The position numbers and the translations under genes were made by a program. The notes below the pieces were generated by a model that was not told where the DNA came from, made no database searches, and saw only the letters and a list, made by a program, of their open reading frames with translations. DNA of 64,000 bases from Branchiostoma belcheri (lineage: Eukaryota; Chordata; Leptocardii; Amphioxiformes; Branchiostomatidae): NCBI RefSeq assembly GCF_001625305.1, contig NW_017804043.1:1888126-1952125 (forward strand). Reading direction: 5' to 3'. Of the stretch, positions 10,999 through 22,147 are shown piece by piece; positions within the stretch are counted from its first letter, which is position 1; every line of letters starts with the position of its first letter.

Positions 10999-12795
10999 AC
11001 ACACAGACACACACACACATAGACGTACGTAGTGCTCGCTCAACTACTTAAGATACAATTATTTGTTAATTTGCAACATATCTACGTAAACCTATAGCTA
11101 GATGAGGTGCGAGAATTTTTCCTGTAAACAAATAAACAAATTCTAGTCCATTCGTAGAGTAAGCAACATCCATAAGAATATGTTACTAAACGTTCGTTCC
11201 ATATGTTTTCTGTTCCCTGTAGGCCAAGCATCACATGTTGACATCCAGGACCTCATCACCAACAACTACGATTTACTCAAAGAAAACATAAACGCAATGA
11301 AAGTGATTCCCCATATGATTCACAAGCGGGTTTTGGAACGGTCAGACCAGGATAAGATATTCCGACAGTCTATTCTAGACAGTGATTATGCAGAGAGTGA
11401 GGCGCTTCTGGATATGCTTTCCAGAAGGAGGTCGTGTCACCCTGCCTTGTTTTTAGACATATTAAGGATTGAACATCCAGATATTGTCGAAAGGCTGTCA
11501 ACAGAGGTATCCTCCCCAAAAGCCATCATCAGCCGGCAGAAAGATGATGCAGGTAACATTCAGCAAAATTTTGCGAGTTATCATTTTACAGTGCACTGAG
11601 ATTCATTGATTCTTATATCACACTGGTATATTTGGACAAAATGACTTTGTAAAGAGGTTAGACACTGGCCAGTCTCTTTGTTAAAGATACATGCATATAG
11701 TGGTACATGTATTGTATAATGACGTTCGTATCATCCTAGCATGGTTCCACCACTTTTCAGTTCTCTCCAAGGATGTACGACAAATCATGTAAATCATTGA
11801 TATATCAAATTGTATGTCATTAGACCTTGCAAACACTGATGCCTAGCTTGTCATACCCTTTTTTTTAAATTCACCTTGAAAACAATTTTTTTAGGTCCGT
11901 TCTACAGGATGACCCACAAATCCCGTGGAACCGCACTGATTTTCATAGACGCAGATCTTGACACCTCTGCAATGAAGGAAGAATCAGGTTGGTTTATTTC
12001 TTATGTCATGTATGAGATGTTAATGTTCGGACCCTGTCCGTCTTTGAATTTTTTTATTATTGAATTGGTTGGCAAAAAATTATGCGACGATTCCTCTAAA
12101 TGGCAATTCTATGACTAGCGTCGCTTTCAACTGGCCTGTCATCACAATTATTTTACATTATCTTTATCACATGTAAAAGAGAATTCCCAACGCAGAGATG
12201 AGTCATTTACTGTAACATAATATCCAATAGATTTTGTTTCTCTTCTTCTGTAGCTCAAGCAAATCACAGTCCATTGATAGAGTAAGTCGACAGTCTTTTA
12301 CAACTGAAATGCAGAAATCTCTGCCTCGTATTTTATCTTTCAGAGTTACTCGCAGACGCCTTCAAAAGTTTGCATTTTGCGACGAAAATTGTGAGAGATT
12401 TCGACTTGTCGAGTGCAATCCAGCCAGGAGGTAGAGTTGATCAGGACTGTCATGTATTTTGTTGCATATCTGATATCCCACACGGAATGATTCATGACAT
12501 TGTCAGGTATCAAAGTCGTAACGATAAACCAATGCTGATTTTCTGTCATATACCTGCAAGATTAAGACCCAACCCTATGAGTATGTATATGTTTTTCGAA
12601 GTAGTAGATCATGACAGCCAAGATTGTTATCTCAGCCTGTCCAGTAGTCCAAACTACATCAGAACACTGGCTAAGACTCTGATAGAGTATGGAAAAAGCG
12701 AAGATTTTGTGTCTATGATGTCAAAAGTTTACAGCGCATGTGACAAGTTTTACTGCCATGACGGACTGAGAAAGAGACTGTACTTCCCTCCTTAG
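8559..12795 (+). CDS. CARD-CARD-pseudocaspase protein (608 residues, seven exons)
   Basis: Seven exons join in frame: 8559-9045, 9303-9404, 9657-9953, 10183-10248, 11223-11552, 11895-11987 and 12344-12795 (stop TAG). Residues 1-196 are a novel N-terminal part ending in an acidic, Lys/Glu-rich stretch. Residues about 203-278 form a CARD (helices around LKEKGVLTDDDVDKIYDKA and TEQLLFILAKRSSSAIEAF). Residues about 331-410 form a second CARD (NNYDLLKENINAMKVIPHMI onward). Residues 431-608 are caspase-like: YRMTHKSRGTALIF matches the p20 start, ELLADAFKSLHF the next helix, and TLIEYGKS...KRLYFPP the p10 end. The active site is degenerate. KPMLIFCHIPAR lies where caspases have KPK.F.IQACRG, so the catalytic Cys aligns with Pro529. 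The SHG motif reads CCISD, with an HG dipeptide only three residues on. The substrate-binding Arg motifs are absent. It is probably a regulatory death-fold adaptor. The coding model is strong; the start and any untranslated exons are less certain. Confidence 0.85.
9498..9543. repeat. two tandem copies of an AGAACA...TGTTCT palindrome
   Basis: Two near-adjacent copies of AAGAACAGATTTTGTTCTT lie in intron 2 of the CARD gene. Each is a 6-bp half-site inverted around a 5-bp spacer. Confidence 0.6.
10302..10660. repeat. GC-rich insert ending in a 29-bp-arm hairpin
   Basis: A GC-rich island (CCCGGG-rich, about 10310-10400) is followed by an inverted repeat. Arms at 10592-10620 and 10631-10659 match at 27 of 29 bp around a 10-bp loop (TCGGTACCTC). 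It sits between two CA-rich microsatellites in intron 4 of the CARD gene. It is probably a small transposon, but outer ends were not defined. Confidence 0.55.
10670..11022. repeat. (CA)n microsatellite, over 300 bp
   Basis: Interrupted CA repeats become a pure (AC)n tract of about 80 bp from 10911. A short (CTCA)n block precedes it at about 10878-10910. Open frames here are repeat artefacts. Confidence 0.95.
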
Positions 12796-14868
12796 TCACG
12801 CTAGTATACTGTATTATCTATCCTGTGTCCTGATGATGAGCCAAAACATTATCTTAAGATGTGAATATTGTCGTAATGAATGATTACTATTACAAACATA
12901 TATATCTAAAGTATGAATGCCAATGTTTATACAAATAATTTTGGCACAAACAATTTTGATAATGCAGGCTACCAAATTCCAATAGTTTGACTTCCCGAGG
13001 AGGGTTTATAAAGAGATCTTAACCTCCTCGACTAAACACAAACGAGCAAGTGTATTTGTACTTGTGTATGAACAATATTGAACGTTACTAATTAAGTTAA
13101 TTAAGGCAATCAAGTCAGGAACAGTAAAAAATTATCATCGTTATTCTACATGTCATCAACACAAGACTATGTTGCATATTGTACTACTAGTATTCAAGAA
13201 TTACAGTCTCAGTCAAGGGATGGCTTACATGATTAGATGTGAATAAGCTTTTACACTGCCAAATATTGTATTACATTGTAACACAATATTTCATCTGTAA
13301 ATAGTCAGTGTAAATAGTGTTTGTAGCGTTTTTGTATCCTGCACCAATTTTCACACTGTACATTTTCGGACTGACTTCAGTCACCTAGAACCACCAGTAT
13401 TTGTCTAGCAACAATTTCACTATAATGAGTAAAATATATTTTATGTTTCTATTGTAAAGATTGCTAACAGACCGTGTTTTAGAAACGTCACTGATTTTGA
13501 TTTTATATATGTCATTCCAAAGTGTTGTGTTGAGCTGTGCCTGTTACATTAAGAACATATTGTGTATAATATAATCTATATTTATGGATTACAATCCATA
13601 ATCTATATACTACATGTACATATAATTGTTTGACCAAACCCCATTTACACGGTCAACTGCAATATAAAAGACAAGTTTTTGTTGATTTTAAAAAGGTCAG
13701 TTGTATCATTCTTCAAATTGAGTTGCTACCTTGTATTCAATTTCTTTCGTAATAAAAGACACCTACTGTAACCAAATATAATTGTCGCTCAATTACCATA
13801 GGCCATGCACTAAGTAGATATATGTTGATAAATTAAAATACAGTATGTTGGATTCCTTGATGGTGGGTTCAATATAGCAATTCGGTATACACTTATTAAC
13901 TTGGAATTTAGCACAATGAGGTGTTGCCGTCTAGGGCGACGTCAGGTCGCAGTATACATGTGACACACAACGACTAATAACAAATAATCTAATACCTAAA
14001 TCAGGGACGTACTACAAGTATTGAAACAGCTGCCGATATAACAAGAGTAATTTAAGCCACGGATATGATATGAAAGATTCTCAAAAAAAACATGTCTACC
14101 TGGATGTCCAACCTTCAACGACGAAATGAAAGATTATTCAATCCAGATTGAGAATTAATATTTTTCAATCAAAATTATCTTTCCCTTTTCTACCCAACAG
14201 TAACATATGTCATATGACAGTGTGAATAACATTTCCGTGCGTCCCAAGCGGGTGCATCTGTACTGTGACGTCATTTGATTGACAGAGAGCTTTGAGCGGG
14301 GTTGAATTACATACTGCGACAGAAATAGCAATTACAGTGGACACACGATCTACATGTACAAATCCCTGGAACAAAAAGACCATTTATACATTCACAGGAC
14401 AATGACCATAGAGTGTGACAATAACAATGGGTACTTTAATAGTATCATACAATAAAGAAAATGTTTGATTGTACTTTTCAGCGTGTTAGATACAGCTGTT
14501 GGTGTCTATGACAGCTGAAGGACGTACCACGTGGTAATGTATTTGTTTTCTCCCAAAACGGTCATCCCTTTTTATTTGGTATGAATCGAAGGACATTTGG
14601 TTGACAGTCATAACACGGGGACAAATCACTAATTATCCATTGTTTAGAGTCGACCCGTTGGATATGATTTAAATAAAAACTTCCTCAGCAATGTCTCAGA
14701 CGGTCATGTAAAATAAAAAGTCTCCCAGACTCGAAAGTAAATGCTCAAACAGTTTTTAAGTTGTAGGATTTCAAATAAGCTGCAAGCGTCTATCTATTGC
14801 CCCATCCTTAGAAGTTATATGACGTATCATCCCTGTCCATTAAGTGTGTCATAAACCGACTGTCCAAC
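12796..14868. other. intergenic region and likely 3' UTR of the CARD-pseudocaspase gene
   Basis: AT-rich, with no supported gene. AATAAA occurs at about 13751 in GTAATAAAAGAC, a possible poly(A) signal. The promoter of the Kelch gene presumably lies near 14500-14868. Confidence 0.45.
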
Positions 14869-17800
14869 ATGGCGACGTCTGCAGACGACAGCGGGAGGAA
14901 AGTCGTGCGACACGAGGCACACAGTGCGGAGATGTTGGGCGGTTTCCACAAGATGCGACAGAGCAAGACGCTGTGTGACGTCACGCTGTGGGCTGAGGTC
15001 AGTGCTCAAGAATTTCTTTCTTTTTCTTTCCATTGTACCCTCCCAACCTCCCGCCCTCCACCCTCCATCCTACCCTCCCTACCTCCATCCATTCCACAAA
15101 GTTAGTGGGCCGCTATGAGAGCTAGATAAAAACAATAATGAATAGACAACACATGAAACCTGTGTTTGAAACATATTATTACTTATTACATATTATTAGC
15201 AGAACCGCGTAGGAAAATTGATCTTGAAAGCCCCGTACAGAACACCATCACGGGAAGTCCTCTCTCGTCTGGGATGGAAGTCCGTGAGAAGTCTACATCG
15301 TCAACATAAAGCCATGATAGTGTATAGGGCCTTGGACAATTCTTTACCACCATATATGCGAGGGGTGTTCATCCGGTATAGAGACGCAGCCTCCAGATCC
15401 ACCAGACAGAGCACATTGGACAACCTCATCATACCGAGGCCCCAACTGGAAGTGTACAGGCGGTCACTGAGGTACTCGGGGGCGACTGTGTGGAACTCCT
15501 TGCCACCACATGTACGAGCAGCCCAGTCATTGGGAACATTTAGAAGTATGATAAGGAACTTGGACTGATAACGGACTGATGATTTATTATTTATTTTTGT
15601 ATCATATTTTGATTTGCACTTTGTTTTGATTTTGTATTATATTTTGGTTTGATTTGTAATCCGTGACCCCGCCCTCACCCTCGACCTTGTTGAAAAGCGG
15701 TCATTTGTAACCGAACAAGCTTTCGAGTTTAAATAAAGGCTTACTACTACTACTACTACTACTTATTGTATCGAGAATCGTCTACAGCAATTGCTGTTTG
15801 TACAGTCTTTACTAAGTAAAGTTTTCATTTTCTTCCGATATCGAACGATATCTGTGCTTCTTGTGTTCAGGAGAAGCCGTTCGCCGTACACAAGACTGTG
15901 TTGGCCTCTACTAGCGAGTACTTCTCCGTCATGTTCACATGCGGGATGAGGGAGATAGGTACGTATGCTGTCTTTCCTTTCTTCCTTCCTTTCTTCCTTC
16001 CTTCCTTCCTTCCTTCCTTCCTTCCATCGTTTCTACCTTCCTTCCTTGCGTCTTTCCTACCTTCCTTCGTTCCTTCCTCCCTTCTTTCCTTCCTTCCTTA
16101 ATACCTACCTTCCTTCCATGGTTTCTACCTTCCTTCCTTCTTTGTATCCTTCCTACCTTCCTTCCTCCCTTCTTCCCTTCCTTCCTTCTTTCCTTCCTTC
16201 CTACCTACCTTCCTTCCTTCCATGGTTTCTACCTTCCTTCCTTCCTTGTATCCTTCCTTCCTTGTATCCTTCCTACCTTCCTTCCTTCTTTTCTTCGTAC
16301 CTACCTTTCTTCCTTCCTTCCTCAGACCTTCCTTCCTTCCTCCCTCTCTTCCTTCCATCCATCAATCCTTCCTACTTCTCCGACTTCCTCCCTTCCTTTC
16401 ATCCATCCATCCATCCATCCATCCTTCCTTCCTTCCTTCCTCCCTTCCTTAAAAAATAACTATTGATATAGTTTCTTTAAAGGCAAATCCCCTTAAGGCC
16501 CCTTAACGCAATGTCTTATTTCTTAATTTTTGTCATCTTTCGCATCTTCCATTGTAAAACAATTATAATTTTCTTCATTTTCTGCCATGCCACGCACAGA
16601 TCAAGATGACATCTACCTACACGGAATCACTCTGGCCGGGTTGTCCACCGTTTTAGATTTTGTCTACACATCCGAACTCCCCGTCTCCATGGAAACCATC
16701 CAAGATGTCGTCTGCGCCGCATCCCATCTTCAAATCTCGTCAGCTCTCGCGCTGTGCGAGACTTTTCTGAGAGACGAGATCTCATTGGACAACTGTTTAT
16801 ACGTCATGAACCTGTGTAACACCTTCGGACTGAAGCAGCTGGCAAAGGAGGCGACGGACTTTGTGGCAAAAATGTTTCAAGATTTGGTGCAGAAGAAGAG
16901 TGACCAAATCTTGGACCTTACGTGGGAGGAATTTCTGCCGATCCTGCAAAACAACAAATTGAACGCCAGTGAGCTGCAGGTTAGGGTTGTATTCTATTCA
17001 CCGGATAAGAAAAGCGCCAAGACACTGAACCTATCAAGTCAAAAGACATTCAGAGCGTACACAGATACCACAATCACAACACAGATTTTGCAAACCTAAC
17101 CGAAAACGACCACAAGTTACCATCTAAATTGATGTTTGTACGTAAACCATTAGTATTTATTCGATCGGTCTGGTCGTCTTAAGAGTCTTATGACAAACCA
17201 AAATGCAGTTTGACAGCATCTAATGTACATATTGACACTGAATTTTGTCCACATAACTAGCTAAGATTTTTCAGACTGCAGCGAAATGGGTTGAGTAATT
17301 TTATAGGTCTATTTTCGCTATTGTGACGTACAGTTTTACTACATTAAACTACTATTAATATTGAATTTTCTCCCAACCATCCCTACAGATATTCCAGACG
17401 GTAGTGCAGTGGGTTGAGTACAAGTGGGAAGTCCGTGTCCTATATTTCTGTCTGTCAAATCTTTGTCGTTGTATTTGTGTAGTGCCTGCAGTTAGCTTTT
17501 TTTTCTTATTTCTAATACATGTATTTCTCCCAACCGTCCCGTTAGATATTCCAGACGGTAGTGCAGTGGGTTGAGTACGAGCGTGAAGTCCGTGTGTACG
17601 AGGCGAAGTTTCTACTGGAGGCCGTCCGTTTCCCGCTGATGACGTGGGAAGAGCTACATAACGAGGTGCTCACTACGCCCTTCGTACTGAGGGACAAGGA
17701 GGCACATAATAGAGTCGCTACAGGTATGGTATATATGCTAACGCCGTATATGTTATAATGCATTTGTCAAGAAATGTTTGAACATTTGAAAGAGAATTAA

Positions 17801-20800
17801 AAGTATCTTGATTGAAATCTTTGTCGACAAATACTAGTACTTCTCTCACCTAGAGCTTTCGACCAGTCACTCTGGTCTTCCTCAGTATACTGACCCAGTG
17901 AGGCTTGTCACGTGACTTCTTTAAAGTCTGACGTCAACACTGAGTCAAAGATATCTGGTAGACGATGTCGGCCTCCGTCGCGGTTGAGTGAAGGCTGATG
18001 GGTCCTGATGTATAGATAGCCTCTTTCACCCCTCTCAGGAAGTAGTCTTGTTCAGTGTCCAATGTTCTTAAGTAACACCGTCGGAGTGTCCAGTGAAACA
18101 AATTACCAGCGTTGATACTACTTACAGAGAGATTCTTTATTGACACAACAAAAAAAGTACAGAGACTTTTGTATGGTCTTCTACAACTTAACTAAAGATC
18201 TAACAAAGCTAAATACATGTGTGGATAACGTCATCTTACGTACAGAGTATACATGTATGTATGATGTAACAATAAAGGTTAACTATTCTCTAACATGTGT
18301 TCTCTAAGATCGAAACATTCTTTAATGTATTTTCCTATTTGAACAGGTTTCAGTTACCACAGCACGCCGCTGATGCACCACCTGTGTCAGAGTCCGGACT
18401 CGCAGGTCCGGGCGGACACCGAGTCGCTGGTCATCATGGGCGGCTGGATGGACGAGGGAAGGACCGCAGAGGTGCTGTTCCTCAACGACACGCTAGAGGT
18501 CCCTGACTGGGCTCGCCTCGCCAACATGCCAGGTTTGATTTTCTAACCTAGTCCCAAGTTCAGTTCAGTTCAGTTCATCCTTATGGTGACGCCATGTACT
18601 GCCTCCACAAGTCTCAAGGTTTCTACATACTAAAGTGATAAAGTTGCCACTGACAAAAGCAATTGGAAGATTTCCCCCAAGTCGTGGGTCGTGTGACGTA
18701 GCGGCAGAGTGCTCGACTCGAAACCGAGAGGTCCCGGGTTCGAGTCCAGACATAACACCGATCTTGTGCCCTTGGGAAAAGCACTTTACACCACTTTCCT
18801 CACTTCGCTTAGGTGAAAACAAGGAGGTTATTGTCCCCTGTGTTGTTGGTGGTAAAAAAGTGTAACATAGATTTTACTAACTAAGAATTCAAAATGACTT
18901 TAAGATGGCTATATGTGTTACCTTTTGAACTCAAATGCTTTCATATCTTTAAAATGTTTGCATATTCTTAAACGATCATTTTATATTTTCTTGCTCTTTC
19001 CTCCAGTTGCTAGGGCGTGGCACACCGTGGTGATGATGGACAACTTTGTGTACGTGCTGGGCGGGTTCGCTAAAGGCGTGCTGTGCGCCTCCGGGCTCCG
19101 CTACGATCCCAGGTTCAACAGCTGGATGAAAATAGCAGACATGTGGGAGAAAAGGTTCGTCAATCGTCATGTGTTTTCCTGCTTCTCAAACTATTGTTGT
19201 CTAGCCTGGATGCCATCCTATTTGTATGACGGACTCCCATACTCGCTCCCTAACATGTAGGTCGTGTGGCGTAACGGCAGAGTGCTCGACTCGGAACCAA
19301 GAGGTCCCCAGTTCGAGTCATTCCACCGATATTGTGCCCTTGGGAAAGGCACTTTACACGAACTGAAGTGAAAATGAGCTCAAGTATTGTCAAACCCCTG
19401 TACAGATACGAGTTTCCAGGCGTGACTTGGGAAGGTAAGATCCTCGCCCTAGGCGGCAGCGGACTGGGAAAGGACACGGCTGAGGTGGAGAGTTACACAC
19501 CTGATGTACCCTTTGTATTTACCTGATGTACCCCCCTATTTACCACATATAAACCCCTGTACAGATACGAGTTTCCAGGCGTGACCTGGGAAGGTAAGAT
19601 CCTTGCTCTGGGCATCAACGGGCTGGGGAAAGACAGCTGAAGTGGAGAGTTACACGCCAGATGTAACCCCTACATTTACCTTATTTACCTGTACAGATAC
19701 GAGTTTCCAGGCGTGACTTGGGAAGGTAAGATCCTGGCTCTGGCAGGCAGCGGACTGGGGAAAGACACCGCTGAGGTGGAGACTTACACACCCGACGAGG
19801 ACAGGTGGAATCCCGGCACACCTCTCCCCAGGGCGACACACGGACACGCCGCAGTCGTCTTCCACAATAAGATTTACATCTCAGGTGAGGAGAGATGTTG
19901 CCAGCCTCCATCAGGCCTTTCTAGGGGATTTTTATGGATAGTAGAATTTGGCAAAAGTATTAGGTCTATAATTGGCCAGGGGCGTGTGCCACAGTAGGGT
20001 AAAATTTCCTCTTGGAATCTGCGCGGGAAAATGAACCCTATGGTGGCTACTCATAGCCAGCGTATTTAGTCTGGTAGAGGCTTTTGCGTGCATGGTACAA
20101 GCTTGTTCTATCTTTGTATTTTCAGCAAAACTATTTCAGGTTTTACTTACTAGACCAATGCTTACGTACAAATACCGTTTGAAGCACTCATCAGCAGTAT
20201 TTCTACTTGTTCTTGCGATAAAATGAGTTGTAGACGTATAAATCTCATTCGTTCCGGCAAAATATCCAAGTGAATGCTTTCAGCACCAAGGAGAGGACCA
20301 GTACGTGTAGTACCTTGTTCTGCCGCATGGTGTCGTTAGTACCTACTCGTGTGATGATTTCGGCTTTACATTACTTTATCGTCAACGTTTTCATGAGGAA
20401 GCAATGTTTTCTTTTATACTTGATACATTCTCACAGGTGGCCGGAGCAGTGAAACACCAAACCTGGCCGCTCTAACGGACCTGTACACGTACGATCCTGA
20501 TAGCAACACCGTCGTTCACAAGCGTCACATGAAGCACCGCAGGAAGGGTCATGCCATGTGCGCCCTACAGGGGAGACTCTACGTCCTGGGAGGGGGAGAA
20601 ATAGCACCGGCGGAATGCTACGACCCCTATCAGGACCTGTGGTGGACTATTCCAGGGCTAGAGGGTCTGGGAAGGGTTAGCGCAGCGGTCATGAAAGATT
20701 TTATATATTTTTTGCCAGAAGAGTCGGTGCAAGTGGAATATTTTGACATAGACACCGGCGAAAGAACGAGAACCAAGCCCATGCCCATCAAGCGATTCGG

Positions 20801-20870
20801 AGCGGTGTGCCCTGTGTTCTTGTCCGAACATTTTAAGCTCAAAACGCAACACTACTACGTGTTCTTATGA
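14869..20870 (+). CDS. BTB-BACK-Kelch protein (KLHL family), 576 residues, eight exons
   Basis: Exons 14869-14997, 15871-15958, 16600-16979, 17546-17723, 18347-18532, 19007-19154, 19697-19884 and 20437-20870 (TGA) join in frame. The BTB domain spans roughly residues 20-130: LCDVTLWAE, FAVHKTVLASTSEYF and VLDFVYTSELPV are hallmark stretches. BACK follows to about residue 240 (LCETFLRDEISLDNCLYVMN, CNTFGLKQL). Kelch blades follow with SLVIMGGW, FVYVLGGF, KILALAGSG, KIYISGG and RLYVLGGG. KLHL proteins usually recruit substrates to CUL3 ubiquitin ligases; that role is inferred. The specific orthologue cannot be named. Introns hold a LINE tail, a large (CCTT)n tract, two SINEs and partial tandem copies of exons 4 and 7. 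Exon 7 has AG in place of the canonical kelch GG. Confidence 0.92.
15200..15770 (+). mobile_element. non-LTR retrotransposon (CR1/L2-like) 3' fragment
   Basis: The ORF at 15218-15568 reads like the extreme C-terminus of a LINE reverse transcriptase polyprotein: a Leu-Gly-Trp segment, HRQHKAMIVYRALDNSLPPY, then RYSGATVWNSLPPHVRAAQS. The sequence ends in AATAAAGGCTTACTACTACT, a 3' microsatellite-like tail typical of CR1/L2-type elements. It is 5'-truncated and inert, in Kelch intron 1. Confidence 0.8.
15965..16452. repeat. (CCTT)n tetranucleotide microsatellite, about 490 bp
   Basis: Long imperfect CTTC/CCTT tract with interspersed TACC and ATCC variants. It starts just after the exon 2 donor of the Kelch gene. 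Apparent Ser/Pro/Leu-rich reading frames are artefacts of the repeat. Confidence 0.95.
17366..17443 (+). repeat. decoy tandem copy of Kelch exon 4 boundary
   Basis: TTTCTCCCAACC plus an acceptor and the first stretch of exon 4 (ATATTCCAGACGGTAGTGCA onward) occurs here, with its exon-like start at 17389. It recurs 157 bp downstream as the real exon 4 (17546). The copy diverges after about 55 exon bases. Read from its acceptor it stays open through the intron but shifts frame at the real exon and stops soon after, so only the downstream copy gives an intact protein. Confidence 0.85.
18684..18822 (+). mobile_element. tRNA-derived SINE
   Basis: The head has GTGACGTAGCGGCAGAGTG (A box region) and GGTCCCGGGTTCGAGTCC (B box). 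The tail GTGCCCTTGGGAAAAGCAC is followed by TTTACACCACTTTCCTCACT. It lies in intron 5 of the Kelch gene. It is a SINE rather than a functional tRNA gene because it is fused to the conserved tail and recurs in the window. Confidence 0.8.
19258..19374 (+). mobile_element. tRNA-derived SINE, 3'-truncated
   Basis: Same family as 18684-18822: GTCGTGTGGCGTAACGGCAG head and GTGCCCTTGGGAAAGGCAC tail. It stops shortly after TTTACACG. It lies just upstream of the exon 7 duplication array in intron 6 of the Kelch gene. Confidence 0.8.
19393..19696 (+). repeat. two decoy tandem copies of Kelch exon 7 boundary
   Basis: Copies of CTGTACAG plus ATACGAGTTTCCAGGCGTGA onward start at 19406 and 19565; the complete exon starts at 19697 (spacings 159 and 132 bp). 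Each copy carries an acceptor and about 95 exon-like bases, then diverges after ...TACAC.CC.GATG. Copy 1 runs into an in-frame TGA near 19524 and copy 2 into a TGA near 19637. Copy 1 encodes ALGGSGLGKD with the canonical kelch GG, while the complete exon has ALAGSGLGKD. Confidence 0.88.
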
Positions 20871-22147
20871 TTTATGTTGTACTTTAGTATATGACAAACA
20901 TAATTCTCCTGAAATCTTCACAAGTATTTTGTTTTCTTCTTCACTTTCAACTATAGTTTATTAGTACGTAAACATGATGTCTATATATTGTTTGATGCTC
21001 CTTGCATGAATGTAATGTAGATGTAGGATTTCAAATTTGTACAGTGTTCAATGTTTGGGGCAGGGTGTAAAACGCATAAAGTAAGTTACTTTTAGTTTAT
21101 TAGACTCATATTATAATAGCACCAACAGAGGGTTTGGAGTGAAGATTGTAAAGTTTTTAGCGGTTCCGTTAACGCGTTATTGTTAAGATGACCTACAGTT
21201 ACAATACAGTTACACAGCTAGAGGAACACACGTTACGACTGCCATTATAGAGTAAAGAAAGAGAATCAACCATGTACTTTATGCACACATACAGACTACG
21301 TTTCCCATGTAAGTTTGTGTTCATTTCCTTTGTGTATCTAAAGGGACAGATGGCTAAATAGTTATAACAATAGTTTTGTTTCTTGGTAATTGTCGTTTTT
21401 CGCGGTCTTATTGTGCAAGTGCGCACGATGAAACAGCTCGTCAACGCAACTTGAAACATATCTGAAACAATGCATTTACCATAAATGTGCCGTCAGCCTC
21501 TTTTCAAAAGAGAACTACATTGTATTAAATTGAATTTGGATGTTGTGGGTGCTTGGTTTGACCTACTTTGGTACTACGCTACATGTATTTAGTATTTCCA
21601 TGGTATTTCAAACATCGTTAGAAAGTTGTAACTGGAGAGCTAGTAGTATCAGAGAACTAGTGATATCAGAGAGCTTTTAATAAGTTTTAGGCTGGAAAAT
21701 TTCAACAGAGGAATATTTCCTATTGTTTCCCCAAGGCGCTTTTGTTTCGCGTTGCTATAGTTGTGTAATAATGATACAGATCTAAGCGGAGTGACGCGTT
21801 TTGTCCTAAAAGCACAAGAGAAACACTGAATCTGAATGGTGTGAATTTTTACTGTGTACTTTCCAATCAGTCAAGATTACTAGTACTCAGTCTTTTTAGT
21901 ATGTGTAGCTATTAAATGCTTCTATTGTCTTTTGCACAATGCGGTGCATAACAATGTTAAACAATACAAAACGGGCCAAGCAAAGGTAAGTCGGCGTTAT
22001 TGTTCGTAGCAACTTAATTACCTGGCATTATCAAGCACAATGTAGAGAACTCTTGGGCGCCGCTTTTGTATTTCACCGCTAGAGACTGTTTAAAAAGGAG
22101 GGCAGGCGCACTGAAGGACTCATTGCAGAGAGAGTCACCGTTGCAAG
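20871..22147. other. 3' UTR of the Kelch gene and intergenic sequence
   Basis: AT-rich with scattered short ORFs; nothing recognisable. A TTTAAAAAG box near 22090 could be a TATA-like element for the doubtful gene at 22148. Confidence 0.4.

Noticed and set aside
10542-11022. Cys/Val-rich and His/Thr-rich ORFs
   Set aside because: Artefacts of the CA repeat, as are those at 35019-35395 and 48622-48995.
12246-12273. Extra exon in the caspase-like domain
   Set aside because: The acceptor and donor are plausible, but 28 nt would shift the frame of exon 7.
15898-16466. Ser/Pro/Leu-rich ORFs up to 175 codons
   Set aside because: Translation of the (CCTT)n tract. Only 15871-15958 is Kelch exon 2.
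18684-18760. Possible functional tRNA gene
   Set aside because: The pol III boxes are present, but the sequence is fused to the conserved SINE tail and repeats at 1605, 19258 and 55703.
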